A stretch of DNA of 64,000 nucleotides from Pseudomonadales bacterium (GTDB lineage Bacteria > Pseudomonadota > Gammaproteobacteria > Pseudomonadales > IMCC2047): assembly GCA_024234615.1 (NCBI GenBank), contig JACKNY010000003.1:310001-374000 (forward strand), given 5' to 3'. This document shows positions 16,814 to 26,456 of this stretch, in pieces. A program made the position numbers and the translations under genes. The notes under the pieces are model-generated. The model was not told where the DNA came from. It searched no databases and saw only the letters and a program-made list of their open reading frames with translations. Numbering within the stretch: position 1 is the stretch's first letter; each line of letters begins with the position of its first letter.

Positions 16814-17356
16814 TTATTGGATGTAGTTTTCAAGCAGATAGGTATTTTTCAACCCCACATAACTATTTGAACTATAAGTAAAAAAACTGATTTCCTTTTC
16901 ACTTAAAGCACGCACTTTCTTTGCCGGGCTGCCGACATACAGAAATCCACTTTCCAACACCTTACCTGGTGTGACCATGCTGCCGGCGCCAATTACCACG
17001 TTGTCAGGCACCACTGCCGCATCCATAACAGTCGCGCCCATACCAATGAGTATCCTGTCACCCAGAGTGCAGCCATGCAGCATGGCCTGATGGCCCACAG
17101 TAATATCGTTACCCAAAATAAGCGGGTAGCCGTCAGCGGTAAACTTCCCGGCGTGAGTAACGTGCAATACTGAACCATCCTGAATGTTGCAGCGCTCACC
17201 GATACGGATACGATGGACATCACCACGGATGATGGTGCCGGGCCAGACCGAGCAGTCATTACCCAGGTGGACATCACCCAACACCAGCGCCAGCGGATCG
17301 ACATAAACGTCCTTGCCTAAGGTTGGATTGATCCCTTGAAATGCTCTTACCGTCAT
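16814..17356 (-). CDS. Gamma-carbonic anhydrase family protein (YrdA-like)
   Basis: Left-handed beta-helix protein of about 180 residues with the hexapeptide repeats of the gamma-carbonic anhydrase/YrdA family. Zinc-ligand histidines are visible in VLHVTHAG and VGHQAMLHGC. The ATG at 17356 is used because an AGGAA ribosome site precedes it and it gives the usual MTVRAFQGINP start; an upstream extension to 17401 is unlikely. Carbonic anhydrase activity is not certain for YrdA-type members. Its 3' end lies 3 bases from the yjbQ stop. Confidence 0.9.
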   Translation of the reverse strand: MTVRAFQGINPTLGKDVYVDPLALVLGDVHLGNDCSVWPGTIIRGDVHRIRIGERCNIQDGSVLHVTHAGKFTADGYPLILGNDITVGHQAMLHGCTLGDRILIGMGATVMDAAVVPDNVVIGAGSMVTPGKVLESGFLYVGSPAKKVRALSEKEISFFTYSSNSYVGLKNTYLLENYIQ

Positions 17357-17483
17357 GAATATTCCTATCAAGTCTTGAAAAATAAAAGTTTGGCGCAACA
17401 ATCTTAGGGTTCAGTCATCTTAAAAGTCCCTCTAATCTTGTTTGAGCACAAGGGAGGGCCTGCCTATCAATAAAGAGAAAATA

Positions 17484-19544
17484 ATGACCAACGTCCTTTT
17501 GTTAAATCATGACCTCCCGCCCTTCCAACAAATTACTCCTGATCAGGTGCAGCCCGCCATCGCCCAGATTATTGCTGAAAATAGGCAACAAATAAATGAA
17601 TTGTTAGATACGTTGGGCTCCCCGAGCTGGAATAACTTGGTGATGCCGCTGGATGAGTTGAATGACCGACTGAACCAAGCATGGTCACCCGTGCAGCACA
17701 TGAATTCGGTGGTCAACAGCAGTCAACTGCGCGATGCGTATAATGCTTGCTTGCCCTTGCTGTCAGAATACAGCACGGAATTAGGGCAAAGCCCAGAGCT
17801 GTATCAGGCATTTAAAGCACTCGCAAACAGCGAAGAATATGCAAAACTTTCGCAGGCCCAGCGCAAACACATTGATAACACTTTGCGAGATTTTCATCTG
17901 GCCGGCGTGGATTTACCAAAGGCAAAAAAACAACGCTATGCGGAAATTAAAAAACGTCTTTCCGAATTAAGCAGTAAGTTCTCCGAAAATGTATTGGATG
18001 CAACTCAGGCTTGGAGCAAGCTGATAGAGGATGCAGCAGAGCTGGCCGGGGTGCCAGAATCTGCGTTAGCGGCGATGCAGCAGGCAGCCAAAGCGAAAGG
18101 AAAAAGTGGATATCTGATTACATTGGAGTTTCCATCCTATTTTCCCCTCATTACCTACGGTGAAAATGCCGCCTTGCGAGAAGAGGTCTATCGTGCCTAT
18201 GTCACGCGCGCCTCTGATGTTGGCCCGAACGCAGGCACTTGGGATAATTCGGCGTTAATTGATGAAACACTGGCGCTGCGCCACGAGCTTGCCGAGCTGC
18301 TCGGTTTTGAAAACTACGTGGCCTATTCTTTAGCGACAAAAATGGCTGAGTCTCCTCAGCAGGTAATGACGTTTTTAACAGATTTGGCGCAACGAGTAAC
18401 GCCGCTGGCAAAAAAGGAATATGCCGCTTTGCAGGAATACGCCAATACAGCGTTTGGGGTGGCACAATTAAATCCCTGGGATGTAGGCTTTTATTCAGAA
18501 AAACTCAGACAACACCACTTTGCCATCTCCCAAGAGGCGTTGCGCCCTTATTTTCCGGCAGATCATGTCATTAGTGGCATGTTTGTGATCGTCAACAAGC
18601 TTTTTGCTATCGATATTGAACAAGTCAAAGGGGTGGATTGCTGGCATCCTGATGTGCGCTTCTACCATATTTACAAAGACGGGCAGCTGATCGGCAAGTT
18701 CTATCTAGACATTTATGCCCGAGAAAACAAACGCGGAGGAGCTTGGATGGATGACTGCCGCGTCAGACGGCGGTTAGCAGATGGTAGACTACAGCTACCC
18801 GTGGCCTACCTCACCTGTAATTTCAATGGCCCGGTGGGTAACGACCCGGCACTATTAACCCACAATGAAGTGACCACGCTATTCCATGAATTCGGTCACG
18901 GCCTGCATCACCTACTAACCCAAATCGAGGTAGCGGGTGTTTCCGGCATCAATGGTGTGCCTTGGGACGCGGTGGAATTGCCCAGCCAATTTATGGAAAA
19001 CTGGTGCTGGCAGCCACAGGGGATAGCGCTTATCTCCCAGCATTACCAAAGTGGTGAACCCTTGCCGGACAGCCTCTTGCAAAAAATGCTGGCAGCAAAG
19101 AATTTTCAGACTGCTATGCAAACCGTGCGGCAGTTAGAATTTTCGCTTTTCGATTTCAAGCTTCACTTGGAATATCAATCAGGGTCACCACGACCAGTAC
19201 AAGAGCTGTTGGATGAGGTCCGCGAACAGGTGGCAGTGACTCCGACAATTAAAGAAAATCGCTTTCAGCACGGTTTTAGTCACATCTTCGCTGGCGGATA
19301 CTCAGCAGGTTACTACAGCTATAAGTGGGCAGAAGTGCTTTCTGCTGATGCCTTTTCTCGATTTGAAGATGAAGGGATTTTCAATCCACAAACGGGCAAG
19401 AGCTTCTTAACCAGTATTCTTGAGCAGGGAGGCTCGGACGAGCCTATGCGTCTATTTGTTAATTTCCGTGGCAGAGAACCTGAAGTGGATGCTTTGTTAA
19501 AACAGGATGGCTTAAGCGTCGACAAAGTGACCGCTACTGAATAA
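17484..19544 (+). CDS. prlC: Oligopeptidase A (M3 metallopeptidase)
   Basis: Cytosolic zinc endopeptidase that degrades peptides, including cleaved signal peptides. The zinc motif HEFGH starts at H468, with the third ligand Glu about 25 residues later in the NGVPWDAVELPSQFMENW stretch. The C-terminal YSAGYYSYKWAEVLSADAF segment is typical of the M3 family. The ATG at 17484 gives 686 residues, the normal size; an in-frame TTG at 17442 would add 14 residues without improving the match. Confidence 0.95.
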   Translation: MTNVLLLNHDLPPFQQITPDQVQPAIAQIIAENRQQINELLDTLGSPSWNNLVMPLDELNDRLNQAWSPVQHMNSVVNSSQLRDAYNACLPLLSEYSTELGQSPELYQAFKALANSEEYAKLSQAQRKHIDNTLRDFHLAGVDLPKAKKQRYAEIKKRLSELSSKFSENVLDATQAWSKLIEDAAELAGVPESALAAMQQAAKAKGKSGYLITLEFPSYFPLITYGENAALREEVYRAYVTRASDVGPNAGTWDNSALIDETLALRHELAELLGFENYVAYSLATKMAESPQQVMTFLTDLAQRVTPLAKKEYAALQEYANTAFGVAQLNPWDVGFYSEKLRQHHFAISQEALRPYFPADHVISGMFVIVNKLFAIDIEQVKGVDCWHPDVRFYHIYKDGQLIGKFYLDIYARENKRGGAWMDDCRVRRRLADGRLQLPVAYLTCNFNGPVGNDPALLTHNEVTTLFHEFGHGLHHLLTQIEVAGVSGINGVPWDAVELPSQFMENWCWQPQGIALISQHYQSGEPLPDSLLQKMLAAKNFQTAMQTVRQLEFSLFDFKLHLEYQSGSPRPVQELLDEVREQVAVTPTIKENRFQHGFSHIFAGGYSAGYYSYKWAEVLSADAFSRFEDEGIFNPQTGKSFLTSILEQGGSDEPMRLFVNFRGREPEVDALLKQDGLSVDKVTATE

Positions 19545-19600
19545 GCTAGCAACAAGGCCAAGGCCGTACAGAATGGTCGAAGCGGGTATCATATCTTTGT

Positions 19601-20584
19601 TTACTCCCGGTACGTACTTAGATTGTCAATCTCAGCGCTACTCCGTTTTCGTTGCGCTCGTATCCACAGCACTGCAATAAAACGTAGCAGGGTATCAGAT
19701 CCGCACCAGCTCAGGCGCGAGGGCAGTGGGCCTTTTTGATACAGCTCACTCACATTTCGCGGCATAGCCTCCAAACCCTGTCGCATTAACAACAGTATAA
19801 GCATTTGATGTTGCAGCCCGCGCAAGGTGTAACGCCATTTGCGACGCATGTAGGTTCGACAATCGGTTAGCGACCAGGGGGATAAAGAGCGAAAAGCGAA
19901 CTCGGCCTCTTTGTGGAAAATACAACGGACGTCCTCATCTTTCGTCAACTGTTTACGCCAGACATTACTCGCCACTAACCAGGAGACAAAAAAGTCTTCA
20001 CCAATCAGACCGACTGGCATCCTGACTGGTCGCTCCCTAATCTGCTGAATAAAGCTACTACGCAAAGCATAACAATTACCAGCGAGCATGCCGCTGATCG
20101 GCATCCGTTGGCGCCAGGCGTCCTTGTTTCTACCTGTTGCTGGCATGGCCCCGGCGGCTTCAGCACTGGGAACCTGTTCCAGCGCCGCCGCCAAAAGCTC
20201 TAATGCATCGACAGCAAGAGTCACATCACCATCCATAAAGAAGCAGATATCTAATCCCGCCAACCGGTTGTTTGACAACACCTCATGCACAAAGAGATTC
20301 CAGGCACTGGCTTTATCGGCGACCTTAGATTCCAACAGCCAGAGATTATTGATGTTGGCCGCACTCTGATGAACCCTCTCTATCGTCGTATCAGTACAAC
20401 CGTTGGCGAGCACGTAGATCGAAATACCCTGATTACCGATTGCCGTAATGATACTCTCCAGTGCCCGCTGAATTGTCTTAGCTTCGTTATGAGCAAATAC
20501 CGCAATGGCCCAGGGAGGGTCAGTCGGTCCAGACGAAAGCTGAGACAATTTAAAGTCACCGGTCGTTAAGTTGCCTTCACTCAT
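19601..20584 (-). CDS. Family 2 glycosyltransferase
   Basis: A GT-A fold glycosyltransferase of about 327 residues. The nucleotide-sugar binding start (PWAIAVFAHNEAKTIQRALES) and the metal-binding FFMDGDVTL motif are clear; a basic C-terminal region follows (YMRRKWRYTLRG). No transmembrane helix is obvious. The ATG at 20584 is preferred over a TTG at 20635. It stands at the left edge of the glycan locus, convergent with prlC and divergent from the next glycosyltransferase. Acceptor and sugar cannot be deduced. Confidence 0.82.
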   Translation of the reverse strand: MSEGNLTTGDFKLSQLSSGPTDPPWAIAVFAHNEAKTIQRALESIITAIGNQGISIYVLANGCTDTTIERVHQSAANINNLWLLESKVADKASAWNLFVHEVLSNNRLAGLDICFFMDGDVTLAVDALELLAAALEQVPSAEAAGAMPATGRNKDAWRQRMPISGMLAGNCYALRSSFIQQIRERPVRMPVGLIGEDFFVSWLVASNVWRKQLTKDEDVRCIFHKEAEFAFRSLSPWSLTDCRTYMRRKWRYTLRGLQHQMLILLLMRQGLEAMPRNVSELYQKGPLPSRLSWCGSDTLLRFIAVLWIRAQRKRSSAEIDNLSTYRE

Positions 20585-20874
20585 CTTGGGTCTCGATTGA
20601 AAATAAACATTCCACCTGGCAGCAATAAGGTTCAATAACTTTTAGTGTATTGCCGTTTTCCCTAATATCCCAGCTATATTGCCACCTTTGTGCTCCGGGC
20701 TATCGTTAGGAACCTCTACTGATAGACAGATTGCCTCACTATGCAAATTAAGATCATAGAATAAACGCAGGTCAATCAATGCTTGCCTCATACAAAAAGG
20801 CTGTCTATCCTCATTATAACCACCGCTGATGATCGAAAATCCTAAAGTCGAAAATAACATTATGACCGAAACCC

Positions 20875-21795
20875 ATGCTTGAGGATTCGCCTTCAAATCC
20901 AGCTCAGAACAAGCAGTCTTCTCCGCCTCTGCTGAGTATTGGTTTACCTGTTTACAATGGTGCAAAATGGATTGAGGGTGCCATTGAATCTGCCCTTGAG
21001 CAGAGCCTTAGGGAGTTCGAACTAATTATTTCCGATAATGCCTCCACCGATCAGACCGAGGCGATATGCCGCAGATTAGCTGAGCGTGATGGCCGCATCC
21101 GATACCATCGCAACACTACCAACATCGGGCTCTATAAAAATTTCGACTTGGTTTTTGAGATGGCGACGGGGAAATACTTCAAATGGGCAGCAGACAGTGA
21201 TTTCTGTTTAGAAGGCTTTTTCGAGAAATGTGTGGCCGTGCTGGAAGCCAGAGAAGACGTAGTCCTTGCCTACCCCAGGGCCTATTTACTCCTTTGCGAC
21301 CCGGATGGAAAGGAAGTTGCCGTGGAGTATTATGATAATTTCAATCTCGAAGATGAGCGGCCTTCCACCCGGTTCAGCCAGTATTTGGAGCATGAACGGA
21401 TTAACAACATCATGCATGGCGTTATCAGAGCATCCGCATTGCGAAGAACCAGCCTTATCAGGCCGATGCCGGGCTCCGACATCAGCATGGTTGCGGAACT
21501 ATCGCTTTTAGGGAAATTCGTGGAAATTCCAGAACGGTTATTTGTGCGACGCTTCGATGCCGAAACATCCAGTATATTGATGAACGCCTCTACCGCTGCT
21601 GAGCGGGACGCTCCCCGGGGACCCTCCTTAAGGCAACGCGTCAGCTTGCATGCCTATCGATTCATCACAACCTGTAAGGCTCCGATCAGCCTGTCGGAGA
21701 AGCTGCGCGTCTGGCTTTATCTGTTGCGGCGCGTTGCCGCATTACGCCATCAGGTTATTCGCCGACTAGCTCGAATAGTGATCCCGGGCCGATGA
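20875..21795 (+). CDS. Family 2 glycosyltransferase
   Basis: A 306-residue GT2 enzyme. The N-terminal fold reads LLSIGLPVYNGAKWIEGAIESAL, then LIISDNASTDQT, NIGLYKNFD and the WAADSDF motif in the DxD position. The second half has the HGVIRASALRR acceptor-side pattern often seen in GT2 enzymes of O-antigen and exopolysaccharide loci. It is the first plus-strand gene of the glycan locus; about 175 bases without a supported gene separate it from the next SDR gene. Confidence 0.85.
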   Translation: MLEDSPSNPAQNKQSSPPLLSIGLPVYNGAKWIEGAIESALEQSLREFELIISDNASTDQTEAICRRLAERDGRIRYHRNTTNIGLYKNFDLVFEMATGKYFKWAADSDFCLEGFFEKCVAVLEAREDVVLAYPRAYLLLCDPDGKEVAVEYYDNFNLEDERPSTRFSQYLEHERINNIMHGVIRASALRRTSLIRPMPGSDISMVAELSLLGKFVEIPERLFVRRFDAETSSILMNASTAAERDAPRGPSLRQRVSLHAYRFITTCKAPISLSEKLRVWLYLLRRVAALRHQVIRRLARIVIPGR

Positions 21796-21970
21796 ACACC
21801 CTTCGATCTAGAGCAACGAATCGACTCGATCAGGGTAGGCATGTCAGGACCTGCGCCAATAATTGCGGGAGTTTTCAATTGTCCGAAAAACCACAGAGAC
21901 TGGCTGGTGTTTTTACGAAGAGCCATCCCATCTTTTGTCTATCGGGGAACAGCCCTTTTAATGGGGGTTC

Positions 21971-22891
21971 ATGATGGTAAATTCCGATACGTATTACCGC
22001 GAGGCTTCGGTCTTGATCACTGGCGCCAGCGGCTTCATCGGCACTCATTTATGTCGACGCCTGAGCCAGTTGGGCGCACAGGTCACGGGTATTTATTTAA
22101 ACAACAGGCCCAGTGGAAATTATGCCGAGTGGGTATGTCTTGACTTGACTGACCTAGCAGCGGTTCGAAACTTAATGGACAAAATCCGACCTGATTTCAT
22201 CTTTCATCTGGCAAGTCATGTCGATGGGCGACGCGAACTTGAAGCGGTGCTACCGACCTTTGAGAACAACCTTAAAAGCACCATTTGCGTGCTGACCGCT
22301 GCCCAACAGAGTGGCTGCTGTAAACGACTGGTCATCTCGAATTCACAGGAAGAGCCAGACCGGAGCGATGCCAATCCCGTGCCATCATCACCCTATGCTG
22401 CAGCCAAGTTCGCGGCCAGTGCTTATGCCCGGATGTTTCACGCGCTCTACGGTCTGCCAGTCGTGATTGCCCGCGTATTTATGGTGTATGGTCCTGAACA
22501 GAAAGATCGCCGTAAACTCGTTCCCTACTGCATCCTTAAAGCTTTGAAGGGGGAAGCACCCGAACTATCGAGCGGACTACGTCGTGTTGATTGGATATAT
22601 ATCAGTGATTTGGTAGATGGGCTCACTCAGCTGGGTTGCCGGGCGGGAATAGAAGGAGAAACCATTGATCTCGGCTCCGGTCACTCCCATACTATCAAAG
22701 CAGTCGTGGAGGAAATTCTGCAACAGATTGACCCTACCATCCAGGCACGATTTGGCGTAATCGCTGACCGCCTTATGGAACAGGAGCGCCGCGCTAACCA
22801 AAGCGAAACAAAGCGCAAGCTGGACTGGCAGGCACAAGTTGCACTGGAAGAAGGCCTGGCCCGAACTATTGAGTGGTACCGAGAGCATTGA
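21971..22891 (+). CDS. NAD-dependent epimerase/dehydratase (extended SDR)
   Basis: A 306-residue extended short-chain dehydrogenase that acts on nucleotide sugars. The NAD fold is VLITGASGFIGTHL; the catalytic Tyr-Lys pair is in SPYAAAKFAAS. The usual SSxxVYG serine motif is replaced by SNSQEEP, so the active-site details may differ. VYGPEQKDRRKLVPY and the RVDWIYISDLVDGL segment fit sugar-nucleotide SDRs. It could be the 4,6-dehydratase or a ketoreductase of the local CDP-sugar pathway. A second ATG at 21974 is an alternative start. Confidence 0.85.
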   Translation: MMVNSDTYYREASVLITGASGFIGTHLCRRLSQLGAQVTGIYLNNRPSGNYAEWVCLDLTDLAAVRNLMDKIRPDFIFHLASHVDGRRELEAVLPTFENNLKSTICVLTAAQQSGCCKRLVISNSQEEPDRSDANPVPSSPYAAAKFAASAYARMFHALYGLPVVIARVFMVYGPEQKDRRKLVPYCILKALKGEAPELSSGLRRVDWIYISDLVDGLTQLGCRAGIEGETIDLGSGHSHTIKAVVEEILQQIDPTIQARFGVIADRLMEQERRANQSETKRKLDWQAQVALEEGLARTIEWYREH

Positions 22892-22988
22892 ATTGGTTAG
22901 ACAACCCAGGAACATAATCGCAGATCAACGCTTATGAAAAGCAGATACGTTTTCAGTCGCTGTCAACGCAATCAGGTTAAATCTCTGG

Positions 22989-24317
22989 ATGGGCAAGCCT
23001 CAAATGACCAGTAATCCATACCGTTTAGCCATTAGCGAGGAGGATCTCGCAAAACAGCTTTATGATCTGATTGCGGAGCTTTTCCCAATCTGCCGCAGCA
23101 TCACTGGCGACGGCGTGCGTGAAACGCTGTCGCGTCTGAGCACGGTTGCGTCAATACAATTTCGCGAAGTCTCCAGCGACACCGAAGTCTTTGATTGGGT
23201 AGTCCCTAACGAATGGAATATCCGTGATGCCTACGTCAAAAATGCCACGGGAGCACGTGTTATCGATTTTCAACGCTCCAGCCTTCACGTCGTGAGTTAC
23301 AGTATTCCCGTCAAAACCAGGTTATCGCTTGAAGAACTCCGTCCCCATCTTTACACCTTACCGGATCAACCCGATTTAATTCCTTATCGAACCTCCTACT
23401 ACGAGGAAAACTGGGGTTTCTGCTTAAGCCAAAACCAGCTGGATGCTCTACCCGAAGGCGAGTACGAAGTTTGTATCGACACCACCCTGAAACCAGGATC
23501 GCTAAGCTACGGTGAAATCTATATTCCTGGCGAATCGGACAACGAAGTCCTCGTTTCCTGCCATATCTGTCATCCTTCGCTTGCCAACGATAATCTTTCC
23601 GGCCTGGTAATCGCCGCATATCTGGCCAAGCATCTCAAATCACTGCGCCTTCGCTTCTCGTATCGGTTTTTATTTATTCCCGCCACGATTGGTTCGCTCA
23701 CCTGGCTTGCCTGCAACGAGCCAATCATACCGAGAATTAAGCACGGTCTGGTTCTGGCGGGCCTCGGTGACCCGGGACCGCTAAGCTACAAATCAAGCCG
23801 CGGCGGCGACGCGGCTATTGATCGGGCCGCAATCCATATTTTGAAACAACAGACAGAACATGAATTGTTCGAATTTTCACCTTATGGCTATGACGAGCGC
23901 CAGTATTGTTCGCCTGGGTTTAATTTGCCGGTTGGCAGATTATCAAGAACGCCTCATGGCTGTTACCCTCAGTACCATACATCAGCTGATGACCTGAATT
24001 TTATCCAGCCTGGGCAGCTCGCTAAATCCTGTACCGCTTGTCTCGACATTTTCGACATCATCGAAAATGACCGGCTTTACCTGAACATGAAACCTAAAGG
24101 TGAACCTCGACTATCGAAATACGGCCTCTACTCCAGCATTGGTGGCATAAAAGCATCACCGAATACGCAGATGGCTATACTTTGGGTACTCAATTTATCC
24201 GATGGTGAGCATAGCCTGTTGGATATCGCGGAGCGCTCCGGCCTCCGATTCAGGGAGGTCATGCTCGCTGCACAAGCACTCTGTGCCCATGACTTGCTAA
24301 AGGAGGTAACGTCATGA
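22989..24317 (+). CDS. DUF4910 aminopeptidase-like protein with C-terminal winged helix
   Basis: A 442-residue protein of the DUF4910/DUF2172 family, which has a zinc aminopeptidase-like fold and often a C-terminal winged helix (HTH_47). Visible features are LIAELFPICRSITGDGVRETL at the N-terminus, the metal-site-like VSCHICHPSLANDNLSG, ERQYCSPGFNLPVGRLSR, and HTSADDLNFI. The last 75 residues (VLNLSDGEHSLLDIAERSG) look like the winged helix. Such proteins recur in bacterial polysaccharide and sugar-nucleotide clusters, but no reaction has been established that I know of. An internal ATG at 23004 is an alternative start. Confidence 0.82.
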   Translation: MGKPQMTSNPYRLAISEEDLAKQLYDLIAELFPICRSITGDGVRETLSRLSTVASIQFREVSSDTEVFDWVVPNEWNIRDAYVKNATGARVIDFQRSSLHVVSYSIPVKTRLSLEELRPHLYTLPDQPDLIPYRTSYYEENWGFCLSQNQLDALPEGEYEVCIDTTLKPGSLSYGEIYIPGESDNEVLVSCHICHPSLANDNLSGLVIAAYLAKHLKSLRLRFSYRFLFIPATIGSLTWLACNEPIIPRIKHGLVLAGLGDPGPLSYKSSRGGDAAIDRAAIHILKQQTEHELFEFSPYGYDERQYCSPGFNLPVGRLSRTPHGCYPQYHTSADDLNFIQPGQLAKSCTACLDIFDIIENDRLYLNMKPKGEPRLSKYGLYSSIGGIKASPNTQMAILWVLNLSDGEHSLLDIAERSGLRFREVMLAAQALCAHDLLKEVTS

Positions 24318-24380
24318 CCGGGATAAGGATATTACCGCAAGCAAAAATCAACTGAGAATAAACCTTAAGGAATGGAGCCA

Positions 24381-25160
24381 ATGAAAGTAGTGTTTTTCTG
24401 CGGAGGATTGGGTACGCGGCTACGCGAGTTTACGGATACCATCCCAAAGCCGATGGTGAATATTGGCGACCAACCTATTCTTTGGCATTTGATGAAATAC
24501 TATGCCCATTTCGGGCACAACGAATTCATTCTTTGCCTTGGTTACAAGGGAGACCTGATAAAGCAGTACTTCATGAACCTCCCACCTTCTACCTCAAACG
24601 ACTTAAAACCTTCTGGATTGGCAGACGTATTACATTTTGTTAATGACGATAACACTGAATGGAAGATTACCTTCGCGGACACCGGGGCAAATACGAATAT
24701 CGGTCAGCGTTTGCTGGCGGTAAAGGACTATCTTGGCGATGATGACACCTTTCTGGCTAACTACAGTGATGGACTATCCGATCTCCCGCTAGGAGACTAC
24801 CTGGAACATTTTCACACAAAGAACAAGATCGCCAGTTTTGTTTGTGTACGTCCAAAGCACAGCTTTCATACTGTGGCGGTAGGAAGTGACGGCCTAGTGC
24901 AGGACATTCGTCAGGCCAGCCAATCAGATTTTTGGATTAATGGTGGTTTCTTTGCCTTTAAACGAGAGATTTTTGATTATCTGCAAGAAGGTGAAGAGCT
25001 TGTTGAAGAGCCCTTCCAGCGTCTGATTGCCGAAAAGCAACTGCTGGCCTATACGCACGAGGGGTTTTGGGGGTGCATGGATACCCTCAAAGACAAGAAA
25101 GTATTCGACGATATGGATCAGCAGGGAGAAAGGCCTTGGCAGCTTTGGCCGCCGTCATAA
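24381..25160 (+). CDS. Glucose-1-phosphate cytidylyltransferase (RfbF-like)
   Basis: Nucleotidyltransferase that would make CDP-glucose from CTP and glucose-1-phosphate. The signature FFCGGLGTRLREFTDTIPKPMV opens the protein; LANYSDGLSDLP is the metal-binding segment and INGGFFAFKREIFDYL and HEGFWGCMDTLKDK match RfbF. Length (259 residues from ATG 24381) fits. The ATG at 24381 is preferred to 24372 because AAGG at 24367 is spaced correctly for it. It is the last plus-strand gene of the locus, convergent with the deacetylase. It sets the likely nucleotide of the pathway as CDP. Confidence 0.88.
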   Translation: MKVVFFCGGLGTRLREFTDTIPKPMVNIGDQPILWHLMKYYAHFGHNEFILCLGYKGDLIKQYFMNLPPSTSNDLKPSGLADVLHFVNDDNTEWKITFADTGANTNIGQRLLAVKDYLGDDDTFLANYSDGLSDLPLGDYLEHFHTKNKIASFVCVRPKHSFHTVAVGSDGLVQDIRQASQSDFWINGGFFAFKREIFDYLQEGEELVEEPFQRLIAEKQLLAYTHEGFWGCMDTLKDKKVFDDMDQQGERPWQLWPPS

Positions 25161-25186
25161 GGCCCGCAACCGTGATTTTGGCATCC

Positions 25187-25828
25187 TCACCAGAGCATTT
25201 TCCTAGCATAGAAAGCCTCAGCGTAATCAGCGTTGCTCTCCACACCGCGAACACGCATCAATGCCAGGAAATTTTCTTTTTTAAACCAGCCCCGTGATTG
25301 CTGGGTCAGGTATGTGCTATAAATCGCCTCCACTTTCTTTTGGCTTAAAGCTTCGTCAAACGACACAAAGACATTCGGTTGCCCAAGGTCACCGTCCCAC
25401 TTAAGAATTTCATACTCCAAAATGCCATGGTCTCGCCAAGTGTTCCATGTGAGCTCTGATATTAGCCGATGATCCTGGTGGCGATCTTTGCCATAGTGAG
25501 TGAAGATGAGGTCCGGCGCGAAGTCGTGCTTAAGGACTTCAAAAACGTTCTTTATTTGTTCGCCTTGCCAGGGTAGAAACGCATCTTTAAATTCATGTAT
25601 TTCTACACAGGCGTCAGCTGCTCCGGCTGTAAACATTGCCGCGGCTTGCCTTGCTTCTTCTGCGCGCGGAGTATCGCCACCAGTCAAGACAACCCATCGA
25701 ATACGCAAGCCCGGATTCTGCTTTATCAACCGCATTATGGTTGCACCTGCCCCAAGCTCAATATCGTCAGGGTGCGCACCAATACAGAGAAGATTTTTTA
25801 CTTTGTGCATATCAATGAGCGCAATCAT
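25187..25828 (-). CDS. PIG-L family deacetylase
   Basis: A 213-residue zinc deacetylase of the PIG-L/LmbE family, which removes N-acetyl groups from amino sugars and related compounds. The zinc motif is IGAHPDDIELGAG near residue 16 and the third His lies in HYGKDRHQDHRL. It is the last gene of the minus-strand operon. No sugar aminotransferase is visible nearby, so the acetylated substrate would have to come from elsewhere. Confidence 0.87.
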   Translation of the reverse strand: MIALIDMHKVKNLLCIGAHPDDIELGAGATIMRLIKQNPGLRIRWVVLTGGDTPRAEEARQAAAMFTAGAADACVEIHEFKDAFLPWQGEQIKNVFEVLKHDFAPDLIFTHYGKDRHQDHRLISELTWNTWRDHGILEYEILKWDGDLGQPNVFVSFDEALSQKKVEAIYSTYLTQQSRGWFKKENFLALMRVRGVESNADYAEAFYARKMLW

Positions 25829-25835
25829 CGGCGAT

Positions 25836-26456
25836 TTACTTCCCTTTATCCTGGTGAGCTGAACTGGCGTTATTCGTAGCTTTAAGCGCCTGAAAATAAC
25901 GCTGGCTGTAATCGTTTTTATTGAAGTTTGGATAGTCGCGATCTCGATCCAAAATGCAGCTCACAGGTAACGGCCAATCTATTTCGAATTGAGGATCGTT
26001 GTAACGTAAACCGTCAGCGAGCTCTGGACGAAAAGCCGTTGACATCATATAGGTAATATCGCTATTGGCCTCCAGTGTTTGGAAGCCGTGCGCAAAACCT
26101 GGCGGGACATACAAGGCATTGTGTTTTCGGCTATCAAGCTCGACGGCGACAAAGCCGGTAAAAGTGGCAGAGTCCGGTCGTAAATCGACTATCACGTCAT
26201 AAACACGGCCCCGCTGACAGCGAACCAGTTTCGCTTCTAGCGAAGGAGGCCATTGGAAATGCAAGCCGCGGAGCGTCCCCGCTAGCGCATTATGTGAAAC
26301 GCTCATTTGTACAGGACTTATGTCAATACCATGCTGCTGAAATTCTTCCTGACACCAGGTTCGGGCAAAAAAACCTCGAGAGTCCTCCAGCGCTTCTATA
26401 TCGATGATATAGGCCCCTTGAAGATGAGTCGGTATAAACTTCACCGCGCACTCCAA
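25836..26456 (-). CDS. dTDP-4-dehydrorhamnose 3,5-epimerase-like protein (RfbC family)
   Basis: A 206-residue cupin-fold epimerase for 4-keto-6-deoxy nucleotide sugars. Family signatures are the DSRGFFARTWC segment, QMSVSHNALAGTLRGLHFQ with the catalytic His, VYDVIVDLR and LYVPPGFAHGFQTLE. The start overlaps the upstream SDR gene by 16 bases. Because rfbA, rfbB and rfbD are absent and an RfbF-type cytidylyltransferase is present, the substrate may be a CDP-4-keto-6-deoxyhexose rather than the dTDP sugar. Confidence 0.9.
   Translation of the reverse strand: MECAVKFIPTHLQGAYIIDIEALEDSRGFFARTWCQEEFQQHGIDISPVQMSVSHNALAGTLRGLHFQWPPSLEAKLVRCQRGRVYDVIVDLRPDSATFTGFVAVELDSRKHNALYVPPGFAHGFQTLEANSDITYMMSTAFRPELADGLRYNDPQFEIDWPLPVSCILDRDRDYPNFNKNDYSQRYFQALKATNNASSAHQDKGK

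Noticed and set aside
20642..20965. Minus-strand open frame of 107 residues between the two glycosyltransferases
   Set aside because: It overlaps the start of the plus-strand glycosyltransferase, has no ribosome site I can see and no family features.
21841..22143. Plus-strand open frame of 100 residues overlapping the SDR start
   Set aside because: It overlaps a clear Rossmann-fold gene in another frame and shows no protein features.
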